NCBI RefSeq assembly: GCF_025836995.1
Contig: NZ_CP107546.1
Span: 2,046,001 to 2,110,000 of the forward strand
DNA from: Microbacterium sp. M28
GTDB taxonomy: Bacteria; Actinomycetota; Actinomycetes; Actinomycetales; Microbacteriaceae
Direction: 5' to 3'
Length of the DNA: 64,000 nt
A model generated the notes under the pieces. The model saw nothing but the letters and a program-made list of their open reading frames with translations. It had not been told where the DNA came from and searched no databases. Below, in pieces: positions 7,554 to 16,454 of this stretch. Made by a program: the position numbers and the translations under genes. How positions within the stretch are numbered: the first letter of the stretch is position 1; each line of letters starts with the position of its first letter.

Positions 7554-8132
7554 ATGCCGGCAATCACCACCCTTCCCGCCACCGCTGAACGCTGGGATGA
7601 CGTGCAGCACGCCCTCTCTGGAGGGGGCGACGGCCGCAGCTGCCAGTGCGCCTGGTTCACTCTCACCAACGCGGAGTTCGACCACACGAGCGTCGATGAG
7701 CGACGCGATCTGCTGCACGGAGAAGTCCAGGCGGACCCCCCGCCCGGCCTCGTCGCGTACGTCGATGGCGAAGCCGCCGGCTGGGTCCGCGCCGGCCCGC
7801 GGACGATACAGCGCCGCATCGCTCGCACCCGCGCGATCATCACCTCCACACCGCAGCCGCTCGATGACGACTCCGTCTGGGCCATCACCTGTTTCGTCGC
7901 CCGCAAGGAGCACCGCGGCCTCGGCCTGAACGCCGCCCTGCTGCGCGCCGCGGTCGACCTGGCCCGCGACCACGGAGCACGCGTGATCGAGGCCTACCCG
8001 GTCGACACCTCGATCGGCCACGTGCCGCCGAACGACCTGTACCACGGCGCGCTCTCCACCTTCCTCGCAGCCGGATTCACCGAGACGGCCGTCACGAAGC
8101 CAGGGCGCCCCCTGGTCGCACTCGAACTGTGA
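7554..8132 (+). CDS. GNAT family N-acetyltransferase
   Basis: A 192-residue protein with the GNAT acetyl-CoA-binding pattern: ITCFVARKEHRGLGLNAALLRAAV (motif A, R-G-x-G-x-A/N) in the middle and LYHGALSTFLAAGF towards the end, the usual Y/F-x-x-x-GF position. The acceptor substrate cannot be inferred. The ATG at 7554 follows TACGGT by exactly six bases and has no SD, so this transcript is likely leaderless. A longer open frame upstream runs through the tRNA and is not coding. Confidence 0.85.
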   Translation: MPAITTLPATAERWDDVQHALSGGGDGRSCQCAWFTLTNAEFDHTSVDERRDLLHGEVQADPPPGLVAYVDGEAAGWVRAGPRTIQRRIARTRAIITSTPQPLDDDSVWAITCFVARKEHRGLGLNAALLRAAVDLARDHGARVIEAYPVDTSIGHVPPNDLYHGALSTFLAAGFTETAVTKPGRPLVALEL

Positions 8133-8187
8133 CGATCGAACGGCGGCGAAGACACGTTCGGAACCGCCGCGACCATACGATGGAAGG

Positions 8188-8862
8188 ATGCAACGAAGCG
8201 TCTTCGGCCGTCCCAGCATCTGGTGGACGTTCGTCCCGTACGCGCTGATGTCCGTCCTGCACGTCGGCGCACTCGCCGTCGGCAGCGACCTCGCTCCCCC
8301 GACCAAGCTGTGGCTCATGCCGCTGCTGGCGGTCCCCGTGCTGGTCTCGCTGCGCCTGAGGCCGATGCTGGCGATCATCCTCCTGCTCGCGGCGCTGCTG
8401 TTCTCCTGGCTCGGCGACGGCGCCGGCGCGTTCTTCCCCACCGGACCCGAGCTCCCGCTCATGCTCGGATTCTTCGGCCTCGCCCACATCGCGTACATCG
8501 TCCTGTTCCTCCGCGTACTGCGTCGGCAGCGGATGCCGTGGTGGGCGCTGATCTACGCCGCCTGGTGGGTCGCGATGATCGCACTGCTCGGGCCGCACAC
8601 CGGCGACCTGCTGATCGCCGTCGGCGCCTACGGACTCGTCCTCGGAGCCACAGCCGCCCTGGCGACGCGGTGCCATCCGCTCGTGATGACCGGTGGCATC
8701 TTCTTCCTCGTCAGCGACACGATCCTCGCCTTCCGCCTGTTCCTCCCGGATGCGATGCCCGACTGGACGAGCCCGGCCGTGATGGCGACGTACACGCTCG
8801 GTCAGGGACTGATCATCGCCGGCGCGCTCGTGACCCTCCGCGAGGGGAAGATCCAGCGATGA
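8188..8862 (+). CDS. Lysoplasmalogenase (YhhN family)
   Basis: A 224-residue, almost wholly hydrophobic protein with about eight membrane segments. Family marks include LLFSWLGDGAG (conserved Asp), FFGLAHIAYIVLF (conserved His) and FFLVSDTILAFRLF (conserved S-D). YhhN/TMEM86 proteins hydrolyse the vinyl ether bond of lysoplasmalogens, though bacterial substrates are less clear. The TACGAT element at 8176-8181 lies six bases before the ATG. Its stop overlaps the next gene by 4 bp (ATGA), so the two are coupled. Confidence 0.85.
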   Translation: MQRSVFGRPSIWWTFVPYALMSVLHVGALAVGSDLAPPTKLWLMPLLAVPVLVSLRLRPMLAIILLLAALLFSWLGDGAGAFFPTGPELPLMLGFFGLAHIAYIVLFLRVLRRQRMPWWALIYAAWWVAMIALLGPHTGDLLIAVGAYGLVLGATAALATRCHPLVMTGGIFFLVSDTILAFRLFLPDAMPDWTSPAVMATYTLGQGLIIAGALVTLREGKIQR

Positions 8863-9245
8863 CCGATGACACCGGCCCCGCGCACACCAAACCCGTGCGG
8901 GTCGACAGCTGGCTGTGGGCGATCCGCGTCTACAAGACCCGCTCTGTCGCCACGACCGCCTGCCGCGCCGGACACGTGCGCGTCAACGGCGACAAGGTGA
9001 AGGCCGCCCAGACCGTCAAACCGGGCGACGAACTGCGCATCCGGATCAGCGGTCTCGACCGCATCCTTGTCGTCCGCCAGACCCTGGTCAAGCGCGTCGG
9101 CGCACCCCTGGCGGCGCTCGCCTACGAGGACCGGACGCCGCCCCGCGACCCCGTCGCCGCCCTCGGCGTCCGCGACCGCGGCGCCGGACGCCCGACCAAG
9201 CGCGAACGCCGCGACATCGACCGCCTGCGCGGCCGCGACGACTGA
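8859..9245 (+). CDS. S4-domain RNA-binding protein (Hsp15/HslR-like)
   Basis: A 128-residue basic protein. Residues 12-75 form an S4 domain (VRVDSWLWAIRVYKTRS, then ACRAGHVRVNGDKVKAAQTVKPGDEL). The tail ends with the GAGRPTKRERRDIDRLRG segment seen in Hsp15-type proteins. E. coli Hsp15 binds stalled 50S subunits carrying nascent chains, and a similar ribosome rescue role is plausible. The start codon overlaps the lysoplasmalogenase stop. The gene is convergent with the NUDIX fusion 11 bases downstream. Confidence 0.85.
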   Translation: MTDDTGPAHTKPVRVDSWLWAIRVYKTRSVATTACRAGHVRVNGDKVKAAQTVKPGDELRIRISGLDRILVVRQTLVKRVGAPLAALAYEDRTPPRDPVAALGVRDRGAGRPTKRERRDIDRLRGRDD

Positions 9246-9256
9246 GCCCGCCCGCC

Positions 9257-10156
9257 TCAGTCGATGAGGCCGCGCAGCCAGCCAGCGCCCTGCACGCGCG
9301 CACCGGCATGCTCGACACGCGCGCGGAGTTCCCTGTCGCTCGACACGACCGTCACCGCGTGCCCGGCACCTACCAGGCGCGACGCCTCGGCCACGATCTC
9401 GTCGTCGCCCTCCGCCGGAGCCCGCACGATGCGGACCGCCTCGTCTGCGGCATCCGATTCGATCGCCTTCGCCTGCCCCTCCACGACGAAGCTGACCGCG
9501 GGGAACCAGGCGTCACCCGGCAGCTCGAGATCTGCACCGGATACTTCGAGCCCGGCCAGCGAGCTGCGCAACCGCGTGGCCGCCCCTGCTCGATCTCGCC
9601 ACCAGCCATCCGGCACGCTGCCGACGACGTTGGCGGCATCCACGACCAGTGCGGGTCGCACGTCGAGCAAGGCCCGCAGGCGCGGCCACGCCTCACCGAA
9701 GCCCGGATGCAGCGGCCGATCGGCCACCTCGTCGAGCGGCACCCATTCGAGCGCCACGCTCTCCGGGTCGCTGATCACCGGGTCGAACGGCTCGACTACG
9801 TCGGCGACGAGCGTCGTGTACGACCAGATGTCGAGGTCGAGAACGCTCGTGAAGCGCGGTCGCACAGCGCCCTCGGGAACGCCGGCCTCCTCCGCCGCCT
9901 CGCGCTGCGCGCCGTCGATCGCCGATTCCCCCTCGTGCAGCGCGCCGCCGGGAAGCCCCCATGTGCCGCCGAAGTGACTCCAGGAGACCCGGTGCTGCAA
10001 CAGGACACCGCGCTCCGGATCCACCGCCAGAAGCCCGGCGGCCCCGAACCGGCCCCAGTACCTCTCCCCCGTCGGCGCGATGACCCAGGCGTCGCCCGGG
10101 TCGCGCGGACCCTCGGGTCGACGCGGCTCATCGGGAGTCGGAGGAACGATCGTCAC
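9257..10156 (-). CDS. NUDIX hydrolase fused to a NYN/PIN-like domain
   Basis: A 299-residue two-domain protein. Residues about 20-160 are a NUDIX domain with a complete Nudix box (GGALHEGESAIDGAQ followed by REAAEEAGV). From about residue 168 a second domain begins RPALVVDAANVVGSVPDGWW and ends HAVTVVSSDRELRARVEHAG, the first-Asp and S-D-x-E/D pattern of NYN/YacP-like PIN-superfamily nucleases. Such a fusion could pair clean-up of a nucleoside diphosphate derivative or RNA cap with RNA cleavage, but that is inference. The neighbours give no clear pathway. Confidence 0.75.
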   Translation of the reverse strand: MTIVPPTPDEPRRPEGPRDPGDAWVIAPTGERYWGRFGAAGLLAVDPERGVLLQHRVSWSHFGGTWGLPGGALHEGESAIDGAQREAAEEAGVPEGAVRPRFTSVLDLDIWSYTTLVADVVEPFDPVISDPESVALEWVPLDEVADRPLHPGFGEAWPRLRALLDVRPALVVDAANVVGSVPDGWWRDRAGAATRLRSSLAGLEVSGADLELPGDAWFPAVSFVVEGQAKAIESDAADEAVRIVRAPAEGDDEIVAEASRLVGAGHAVTVVSSDRELRARVEHAGARVQGAGWLRGLID

Positions 10157-10233
10157 CCTTCCAGCCTGTCACAGCATCCGCTCGGCGGCATCCGGCGCGA
10201 CCGGAGGCGTAACGGCTCTGCGAAGATTGATCC

Positions 10234-10791
10234 GTGAAGCTTCTCGTCGCCGCCCTCGAGTCCGAACTCTCCGCCTTCCCCGCGCACATCCCCGGGTACG
10301 AGCGGCTGGTCACCGGCCCCGGCAAGATCAAGGCCGCCTACGCCCTCACCCGCGCGCTCGACAACGGCCACTACGACGAGGTGCTCGTGGTCGGCACCGC
10401 CGGCGCGATCGACCCGGACATCGCCCCCGGTATCCACGTGATCGACACGGTCTTCCAGTACGACGTGATCGACGACAACGGCGTCGCCGGTCACCATGTG
10501 TCCATGCCGCAGCGGCTGACCCTCGGTGACGGCGACGTGATCATCGCCACCGGAGACAGCTTCGTCGACGACGCCGACACCGTGCTCGCGATCCGCGCGC
10601 TCGGCGGACGCCTCGTCGACATGGAGGCGTACGTCTACACGTGGGTCGCCCAGCAGTTCGGCGTCCCTATCCGGATCTGGAAGGCCGTGTCCGACACCGC
10701 GCAGGACGGCGCGAACCAGACGTGGGAGGCCACCGTGGCGGCCTGCAGCCGCGAGCTCTGGACGCGGCTGCAGGCCGAGCTCGAAGCCTGA
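10234..10791 (+). CDS. Phosphorylase-superfamily nucleosidase
   Basis: A 185-residue protein of the PNP/UDP phosphorylase superfamily. It shows MKLLVAALESELSAF at the N-terminus (as in MTA/SAH nucleosidases), VVGTAGAIDPDIAPG with the catalytic-loop glycines, and VDMEAYVYTW, the conserved M-E-(A/x) nucleoside-binding motif, followed by KAVSDTA with the catalytic Asp. It probably hydrolyses 5'-methylthioadenosine, S-adenosylhomocysteine or a related nucleoside. It is somewhat shorter than MtnN (about 230 residues). The start is GTG with GAAGAT six bases upstream and no SD. Confidence 0.8.
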   Translation: MKLLVAALESELSAFPAHIPGYERLVTGPGKIKAAYALTRALDNGHYDEVLVVGTAGAIDPDIAPGIHVIDTVFQYDVIDDNGVAGHHVSMPQRLTLGDGDVIIATGDSFVDDADTVLAIRALGGRLVDMEAYVYTWVAQQFGVPIRIWKAVSDTAQDGANQTWEATVAACSRELWTRLQAELEA

Positions 10792-10851
10792 TCCGGCGGC
10801 GGCCAAGAACGACCGACAGCACTCATGCGAAGCGGTCGAGCGAGGTGGCGT

Positions 10852-11454
10852 TCAGTCCAGGGCATCGGACGTGCGTTCGCCGCCTGCATGCCGGATGAAA
10901 ACGGTCAGCGTCGTCGAAAGATGCTCGAACCCCTCTCTCGCCGACGGGTCGATGAGCCATTGGAGCACGGCTCCGTTCAACATGGCGAGGCACACTGATC
11001 CGAGCGTCGCCGCTTCGGATTCGGTCACCTGATCTCGCTCGATGCCGAGCGCGATCCCAGCGAGGTCCACGCGGGCGCGTTCATAGGTGGCGCGATACTG
11101 GTCGCGCACCTCGTCCGAGAATTCCGCCTGCGCATACGCCTGCACACTCGCTGCGACCACACGGCGCTCGTCCGCATTTGCCGCCAGTACCGCGGCGAGG
11201 AACTGTTCCATACGATCGGCGGGGGTTCCCCGGCCGACATTGTCCGCAGCTTCGGCGATGCGGTCCCCCCAGCCTTCAATGAGCTGGATCACCGCCGCGT
11301 TCATCAGCGCATCTTTCGAGCCGAAGTGATAGCCGATCGAGGCAAGGTTCGCGCCAGGCGAGGCGGCGACGATGTCGCGGGCCGTGGTGTGTGCAAAGCC
11401 GCGCTCGACAAGGCATATCCGCGCTCCTTTGAGCAACTGATCTCGCTGTCCCAT
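10852..11454 (-). CDS. TetR family transcriptional regulator
   Basis: A 200-residue protein. The N-terminal helix-turn-helix (LLKGARICLVERGFAHTT, then ASIGYHFGSKDALMN) is classical TetR, and the C-terminal part is the ligand-binding/dimer domain. It is divergent from the GH39-like gene, and the 83-base space between them carries an imperfect palindrome, so it most likely represses that gene and possibly itself in response to a sugar or glycoside signal. TAGGAT at 11461-11466 lies six bases before the ATG, a leaderless arrangement. Confidence 0.88.
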   Translation of the reverse strand: MGQRDQLLKGARICLVERGFAHTTARDIVAASPGANLASIGYHFGSKDALMNAAVIQLIEGWGDRIAEAADNVGRGTPADRMEQFLAAVLAANADERRVVAASVQAYAQAEFSDEVRDQYRATYERARVDLAGIALGIERDQVTESEAATLGSVCLAMLNGAVLQWLIDPSAREGFEHLSTTLTVFIRHAGGERTSDALD

Positions 11455-11490
11455 GTTTCGATCCTATGGCCGTTTCTGTACACGCGTGCT

Positions 11491-11515
11491 ATACATATGT
11501 TCTGTACACATGTAT
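11491..11515. promoter_or_regulatory. Probable TetR operator between tetR and the GH39-like gene
   Basis: ATACATATGT and ACACATGTAT form an inverted repeat (9 of 10 positions) around a 5-base centre TCTGT. A related TGTACACGCGTGCTATACA stretch sits just upstream at 11477-11495. The AT-rich, symmetrical composition contrasts with the surrounding GC-rich DNA. The SD of the GH39-like gene (AAGGAG) follows at 11526-11531. Confidence 0.6.
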
Positions 11516-11537
11516 ATCTCATCTGAAGGAGTGCGCC

Positions 11538-13031
11538 ATGACCGAAGACCACTCGTTGCTCGCGCCGCCCGAGCACGCGCCTGCGATCCCGATCACGATC
11601 GACTGGGAGGACGAATCCCGTACGCTCACGACGGTCCTCACGACGCACCTGTGGGCGGCCCCGCCCCTTGAGCGCGACGCGCCTGCGCATGATCGCGCTT
11701 TCCAAGCTCTTCGTGATCTGAACGTCGACTATGCACGCTTTCTCCCATGGTTCTCGAATCCGCTGGTCTCCGTGCCAGCGCTTTCGGCACCGACGGCGAC
11801 GGGCACGTCGTGGGACTTCTCGAGGCTCGACCCGTACGTCGAGGACTTCATGAACGCGGCCGAGGGGCGACCGGTTGTGGCGAACTTCGCCACGATCCCC
11901 CACTGGATGTTCGTGGGAGGCGACCAGATCGAGATCGGCGGGGATCGCGACCACATCCATTGGGACTACGAGCAGGGCGTGCAGTTCCGCGACCAGACCC
12001 TGGAGGAGGTCGCCGACTACTTCTATCGCATTGCGAGCTGGTACATCGCCGGTGGTTTCGTCGACGAGCTCGGAGTGCGCCATGAATCCGGACACCGGTA
12101 CCGCTTCGCCCAGTGGGAAGTTCTGTGCGAGCCGGATCTGAACCGTCGTATGACGCCCGAGACGTACACGCGTCTGTACGACGCCGTCGTCGCGCGTGTG
12201 CGCACGCTCGATCCTGAGATGGAGTTCGTGGGCCTGTCGCTCAGCCATGTCCACCACAACCCCGAGTACTTCTGGCACTTTCTCGATCCGTCCCATCACG
12301 CCGCGGGCATTCCGCTCGACGCATTCTCCGTGCACTTCTACGCGTCCCCCGACATCGTGAACCCCTTCGGTCCGGAGGGGAATCCGCCCGCCGCACAATG
12401 GGAGACCGCGTTCTTCACGCAGGCCGACGGGTTCATCGAGCAGCTGCGCTACATCAGGTCGATCGCGGACCGGCTCTCACCTGACACGCGCATGCTGCTC
12501 AACGAGATCGGCACCTACCCGTCAGACGTGATGAACCCGAATCCGTCGATCCCGGCGGACTACTGGGCACTCAGCGCCGCGGTGCAGTCGTATCTCTGGG
12601 CGCGCAGCCTCGAGATCGGCGCTGACCTTTTCGGTGTCGCCGAGTTCAATGGATACCCGGGGATGATCCCCGGAACTTCACTCGTCGACTGGGAAACCGG
12701 CGAACCGAACGCTCGCTATCGTGCGCTGAAGCTCCTGGTCGAGAGCGTGCGTCTCGGCGACGTCATCGCTCCGACGACGACAGGGTATCCCGGGTTTCCC
12801 GATGCGCGAGTCTATGCGCAAGCCTTCACCGGGAGCGGCAGGTCGCGCACAGTCGTGCTCGTGAACAAACGCGGAGTGCCCATCGACGTCGAGCTCGATG
12901 TCTGGATCGAGCCGTCGATCCTCCGCTCCGTCGATGTGACCACCGGAAATCGCGCGCCGCGCGGTCAGCACACGAGCGGTGGCAGGTTCACCCTCGAACC
13001 CTACGCGACCGCGGTGCTCACTCGAGGCTGA
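11538..13031 (+). CDS. GH39-like glycoside hydrolase (putative beta-xylosidase type)
   Basis: A 497-residue cytoplasmic enzyme (no signal peptide). The (beta/alpha)8 barrel has the clan GH-A active-site pair at the expected strand ends: the acid/base Glu in WEVLCEPDLN (E198) and the nucleophile in MLLNEIGTYP (E323). A beta-sandwich C-terminus follows (TVVLVNKRGVPIDVEL). The arrangement resembles GH39 enzymes such as beta-xylosidase. WEVLCEPD replaces the usual WNEP, so substrate assignment is uncertain. The ATG at 11538 is chosen for its AAGGAG SD 6 bases upstream. Expression is likely controlled by the divergent TetR. Confidence 0.75.
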   Translation: MTEDHSLLAPPEHAPAIPITIDWEDESRTLTTVLTTHLWAAPPLERDAPAHDRAFQALRDLNVDYARFLPWFSNPLVSVPALSAPTATGTSWDFSRLDPYVEDFMNAAEGRPVVANFATIPHWMFVGGDQIEIGGDRDHIHWDYEQGVQFRDQTLEEVADYFYRIASWYIAGGFVDELGVRHESGHRYRFAQWEVLCEPDLNRRMTPETYTRLYDAVVARVRTLDPEMEFVGLSLSHVHHNPEYFWHFLDPSHHAAGIPLDAFSVHFYASPDIVNPFGPEGNPPAAQWETAFFTQADGFIEQLRYIRSIADRLSPDTRMLLNEIGTYPSDVMNPNPSIPADYWALSAAVQSYLWARSLEIGADLFGVAEFNGYPGMIPGTSLVDWETGEPNARYRALKLLVESVRLGDVIAPTTTGYPGFPDARVYAQAFTGSGRSRTVVLVNKRGVPIDVELDVWIEPSILRSVDVTTGNRAPRGQHTSGGRFTLEPYATAVLTRG

Positions 13032-13091
13032 CGTCCGAGCGACGCCGGCGCCGTCCGCCTGGGCGTGTCGACGCCGGCGCTCGGCTCGGAG

Positions 13092-14168
13092 CTACGAGAG
13101 CACGCTCTGCGACGCGCGCGCCGCCCGCAGCCGCGCCTGCGCGAGCTCCTCCGCCGCCTGCAGGGGCGTGACACCGCGCTCGGCCGCGTCGTCGAGGATG
13201 CCTCGCACGGTGTCTCCGATCCCGGAGACGCGCTCCATGATCTCGGCTCGCGTACCGATGCGCTTCGCCTCGAGATCGAGGTAGATGACGCCGCCGGCGT
13301 TGACCACGAAGTCCGGGGCGTAGAGGATGCCGCGGTCGGCCAGACGCTGCGCGCCGTCATGCGCGGCGAGCGGGTTGTTCGCCGGTCCGCACACGGCGCG
13401 GACATCCAGGGCGTCGATCACGTCATCCGTCAGCAGGCCGCCGATGCCCGCGGGGACGAACACATCGGCCGGCACGAGATGCTCGGAACCCGGTTCGACC
13501 CAGGTGACGCCGAGATCGGCCGCGAACTGTCGACGCGCCGGGTTGACGTCCGTCGCCGTGAGCACGGCGCCCTCGGCGGACAAGCGCACGGCGAGGCGTC
13601 CGCCGACCTGTCCGAGACCGGAGATCGTGATGCGGCGTCCTGCGACGTCCGCCGAGCCGGTCAGCCGCTCGAGCACGGTGCGCAGCGACTCGTACACGCC
13701 GAGGCTCGTGGGTCCCGCCGGCTCGCCAGAGCCGCCGACGGCATCCGGCAGCCCGACCACATGTGCCGTGCGCTCGCTGACCGTGAGCATGTCCTCGGTC
13801 GTCGATCCGACGTCCTCGGCCGTCCGGTAGAGACCGCCGAGCGACTCCACCGCGTCGCCCAGGTCGAGGAACGCGGCGCGACGGCGCTCGGAATCCAGCA
13901 CCGTCCCCTCGGCGAGGCCGATGACCGACTTGCCACCGCCGGCATCGAGACCGGCAGCTGCGTTCTTGAGAGTCATGGCGGCCGACAGGCGCAGTGCATC
14001 ACCGAGAGCATCGCTCCAGTGCGGGTACGTCCACAGCCGCGCACCGCCGAGAGCGGAGCCGAGTGCGGAGGAATGCAGCGCGACGGCGATGAACAGACCG
14101 CTCCGCCGTCCTGTGATCACCTCCACGCGTTCGTGGGAGAAATCGGGCAGGGGCAGGGTGTGCGTCAT
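13092..14168 (-). CDS. Leucine/valine-type (Glu/Leu/Phe/Val) dehydrogenase
   Basis: A 358-residue NAD-dependent amino acid dehydrogenase. The N-terminal substrate domain has AMTLKNAAAGLDAGGGKSVI, with the catalytic Lys in GGGK. The C-terminal Rossmann domain has ITISGLGQVGGRLAVRL and VCGPANNPLA. It would deaminate branched-chain or aromatic amino acids to 2-oxo acids for catabolism. I chose the ATG at 14168 because GAGGATGCG precedes it and the family domain begins shortly after. The longer upstream frame includes a hairpin. TACGAT at 14238-14243 is a candidate -10. Confidence 0.85.
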   Translation of the reverse strand: MTHTLPLPDFSHERVEVITGRRSGLFIAVALHSSALGSALGGARLWTYPHWSDALGDALRLSAAMTLKNAAAGLDAGGGKSVIGLAEGTVLDSERRRAAFLDLGDAVESLGGLYRTAEDVGSTTEDMLTVSERTAHVVGLPDAVGGSGEPAGPTSLGVYESLRTVLERLTGSADVAGRRITISGLGQVGGRLAVRLSAEGAVLTATDVNPARRQFAADLGVTWVEPGSEHLVPADVFVPAGIGGLLTDDVIDALDVRAVCGPANNPLAAHDGAQRLADRGILYAPDFVVNAGGVIYLDLEAKRIGTRAEIMERVSGIGDTVRGILDDAAERGVTPLQAAEELAQARLRAARASQSVLS

Positions 14169-14203
14169 CGCATCCTCTTTCGGCGGGCCTTGTGGGCGTG
14201 CTC

Positions 14204-14233
14204 GGTGGATGCCACGGCTTTGCGGCATCCACC
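14204..14233 (-). repeat. Perfect 10-bp inverted repeat in the dehydrogenase 5' leader
   Basis: GGTGGATGCC (14204-14213) and GGCATCCACC (14224-14233) are exact reverse complements with a 10-base loop. It lies between the end of der and the dehydrogenase start, just after a TACGAT hexamer. With no T-run it is more likely an RNA leader structure or operator than a classical terminator of der. Confidence 0.6.
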
Positions 14234-14254
14234 TCCCATCGTACCGCCGAAGGC

Positions 14255-15778
14255 TCAGCGCTGGCGGCGCTCCCGCACGCGCATGTTGATGACGATCGGC
14301 GTCCCCTCGAAGTCGTAGATCTCACGCAGGCGACGCTGGATGAACCGGCGGTACCCGGGGTCGAGGAACCCGGTCGTGAAGAGCACGAACGTCGGCGGGC
14401 GCGTCGACGCCTGCGTGCCGAACAGGATGCGCGGCTGCTTGCCACCGCGCAACGGGTGCGGGTGCTCGGCGACGAGCTCGGACAGGAACGCGTTGAACTT
14501 GCCCGTCGGAATGCGACGGTCCCAGTTCTCCAGCGCGGTCTCGAGAGCCGGCACGAGCTTGTCGAGGTGACGGCCGGTCTTGGCAGAGATGTTCACTCGC
14601 GGCGCCCACGCCACGTGGGCGAGATCCTTCTCGATCTCGCGCTCCAGGTACCGGCGGCGGTCCTGGTTCTCCATGTCGTCGTCGTTCAGGCGATCCCACT
14701 TGTTGAACGCCAGCACGAGCGCGCGACCCGACTCGAGCACGAGGTCGATGATGCGGATGTCCTGCTCGCTGATCGTCTCGGAGACGTCGAGGACGACGAC
14801 GGCGACCTCGGCCTTCTCGAGCGCGGCCGACGTGCGGAGCGACGCGTAGAAGTCCGCACCCTGCTGCAGGTGCACACGGCGGCGGATGCCGGCGGTGTCG
14901 ACGAGACGCCACAGCTTCCCGCCCAGCTCCACGACCTCGTCCACAGGGTCGCGGGTGGTGCCCGCGAGGTCGTTGACGACCACGCGCTCCTCCCCCGCTG
15001 CCTTGTTCAGCAGCGAGGACTTGCCCACGTTCGGTCGGCCGAGGATCGCGACCCGGCGCGGTCCTCCGATCTCCGACTTGGCCACGGCGGAGATGGTCGG
15101 AAGCTTCTTCATGACCGCATCCAGGAGGTCCGCGACACCACGACCGTGGATGGCGGACACCGGGTGCGGCTCACCGAGACCGAGGTTCCACAGCGCGGCG
15201 GCCTCGGGCTCCTGACGGGCGTCGTCGATCTTGTTCGCGACGAGGAACACCGGCTTGCCGCTCTTGCGCAGCAGCTTGACGACGTGCTCGTCGGTCGACG
15301 TCGCGCCGACCTTCGCGTCGACGACGAACAGCACGACGTCCGACAGATCGATCGCGACCTCGGCCTGGGCCGCGACGGAGCGGTCGATGCCCTTGGCATC
15401 CGGTTCCCACCCGCCGGTGTCCACGACCGAGAAGCGGCGATCAGCCCACTCGGCCTTGTACGTGACACGGTCGCGCGTCACACCGGGGGTGTCCTCGACG
15501 ACGGCCTCACGGCGACCGAGGATGCGGTTGACCAGCGCCGACTTGCCCACGTTCGGGCGGCCGACGATCGCGACGACCGGGAGCGCGGGCAGGAACTCGA
15601 TCCCGTCCTCGCCACCGGCGAGGCCGGCCAGCAGCGCGGCGTCCTCGTCGTCCAGGTCGTACTCGGCGAGTCCGGCGCGCAGCGCCTCCGCCCGCTGTTC
15701 GGCGAGCACCTCGTCGAGGTCGTTCATCTTCTCTTCGAGGCGGTCAGGGCCGCCCTCGTACTCTTCTTCAGCGGGCAT
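14255..15778 (-). CDS. der: Ribosome biogenesis GTPase Der (EngA)
   Basis: A 507-residue tandem GTPase. Each G domain has its own P-loop ([16 protein letters not shown] and [16 protein letters not shown]), switch and DxxG motifs (VDTGG, VDTAG) and N-K-x-D (NKIDD, NKWDR). The C-terminal KH-like domain ends [14 protein letters not shown]. Der is needed for late 50S subunit assembly. An acidic N-terminal extension of about 70 residues ([20 protein letters not shown]) precedes the first G domain, as usual in actinobacteria. Its start overlaps the end of cmk by 11 bp, indicating coupling. Confidence 0.97.
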   Translation of the reverse strand: MPAEEEYEGGPDRLEEKMNDLDEVLAEQRAEALRAGLAEYDLDDEDAALLAGLAGGEDGIEFLPALPVVAIVGRPNVGKSALVNRILGRREAVVEDTPGVTRDRVTYKAEWADRRFSVVDTGGWEPDAKGIDRSVAAQAEVAIDLSDVVLFVVDAKVGATSTDEHVVKLLRKSGKPVFLVANKIDDARQEPEAAALWNLGLGEPHPVSAIHGRGVADLLDAVMKKLPTISAVAKSEIGGPRRVAILGRPNVGKSSLLNKAAGEERVVVNDLAGTTRDPVDEVVELGGKLWRLVDTAGIRRRVHLQQGADFYASLRTSAALEKAEVAVVVLDVSETISEQDIRIIDLVLESGRALVLAFNKWDRLNDDDMENQDRRRYLEREIEKDLAHVAWAPRVNISAKTGRHLDKLVPALETALENWDRRIPTGKFNAFLSELVAEHPHPLRGGKQPRILFGTQASTRPPTFVLFTTGFLDPGYRRFIQRRLREIYDFEGTPIVINMRVRERRQR

Positions 15779-16454
15779 CTTCCGCTCCTTGCTTTCGGTC
15801 GATCACCGCGAGCACGGCATCGATGGTCTGGGGGAAATCGAGTGCGGTCGAATCGACGACCTCCACGCCTTCGGCGGCGTTGAGGAAATCGACGACCGTG
15901 CTGTCGGCGGCGTCGCGACGGTGCAGCGCTTCGGCCACCGCTGCGGCGTTCTCGTCGGCGAGCTCGCCGGCCCGGCGCGCGGCGCGGACCTCGGGTGCCG
16001 CGGTGAGCAGGATCCGCACGGGGGCATCGGGAGCGACGACGGTGGTGATGTCGCGTCCTTCGACGACGACGGCGTCGAAGGACGCATCGGACACGAGGGA
16101 TCGGAACAGTTCGTTGACCTGGGCGCGTACCTCGGGCACGCGCGCCACGCCGCTCACGGCGCCCGAGACGCGCGACTCGCGGATCGCCTCGGTGACATCC
16201 ACATCGCCCACGCGGACGGAGCGATCATCGGGGTCGAGGCCGATCACCAGGTCGAATTCGGATGCCGCGGTCCGCACGGCCTCGGCATCCGCCGTGTCCG
16301 CGCCACGGTCGAGCACATGCCAGGCCAGCGCGCGATACGCGGCTCCGGTGTCGAGATAGCCGTAGCCGCGCGTGCGCGCGACGGCCTTGGAGACGCTGGA
16401 CTTGCCCGAGCCGGCGGGTCCGTCGATCGCGATGAACTTGTGTGCGTCAGTCAT
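15768..16454 (-). CDS. cmk: Cytidylate kinase
   Basis: A 228-residue CMP/dCMP kinase with the P-loop [17 protein letters not shown] at the N-terminus, [13 protein letters not shown] (CMP binding) and [15 protein letters not shown] with the conserved R-D pair. It phosphorylates CMP and dCMP with ATP. The ATG at 16454 is preferred, since a further start 15 bases upstream lies inside the tyrA end. It overlaps tyrA by 8 bp and der by 11 bp, so it sits in one translationally coupled run. Confidence 0.95.
   Translation of the reverse strand: MTDAHKFIAIDGPAGSGKSSVSKAVARTRGYGYLDTGAAYRALAWHVLDRGADTADAEAVRTAASEFDLVIGLDPDDRSVRVGDVDVTEAIRESRVSGAVSGVARVPEVRAQVNELFRSLVSDASFDAVVVEGRDITTVVAPDAPVRILLTAAPEVRAARRAGELADENAAAVAEALHRRDAADSTVVDFLNAAEGVEVVDSTALDFPQTIDAVLAVIDRKQGAEDAR

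Noticed and set aside
13032..13091. GC-rich inverted/direct repeats (GACGCCGGCGC) between the GH39 and dehydrogenase genes
   Set aside because: Probably a bidirectional terminator between convergent genes, but pairing is interrupted and there is no T-run, so it is not listed as a firm terminator.
14192..15883. 563-codon plus-strand ORF opposite der
   Set aside because: Antisense shadow: low-complexity Arg/Val/Asp-rich product with no start signal, while der is complete on the other strand.
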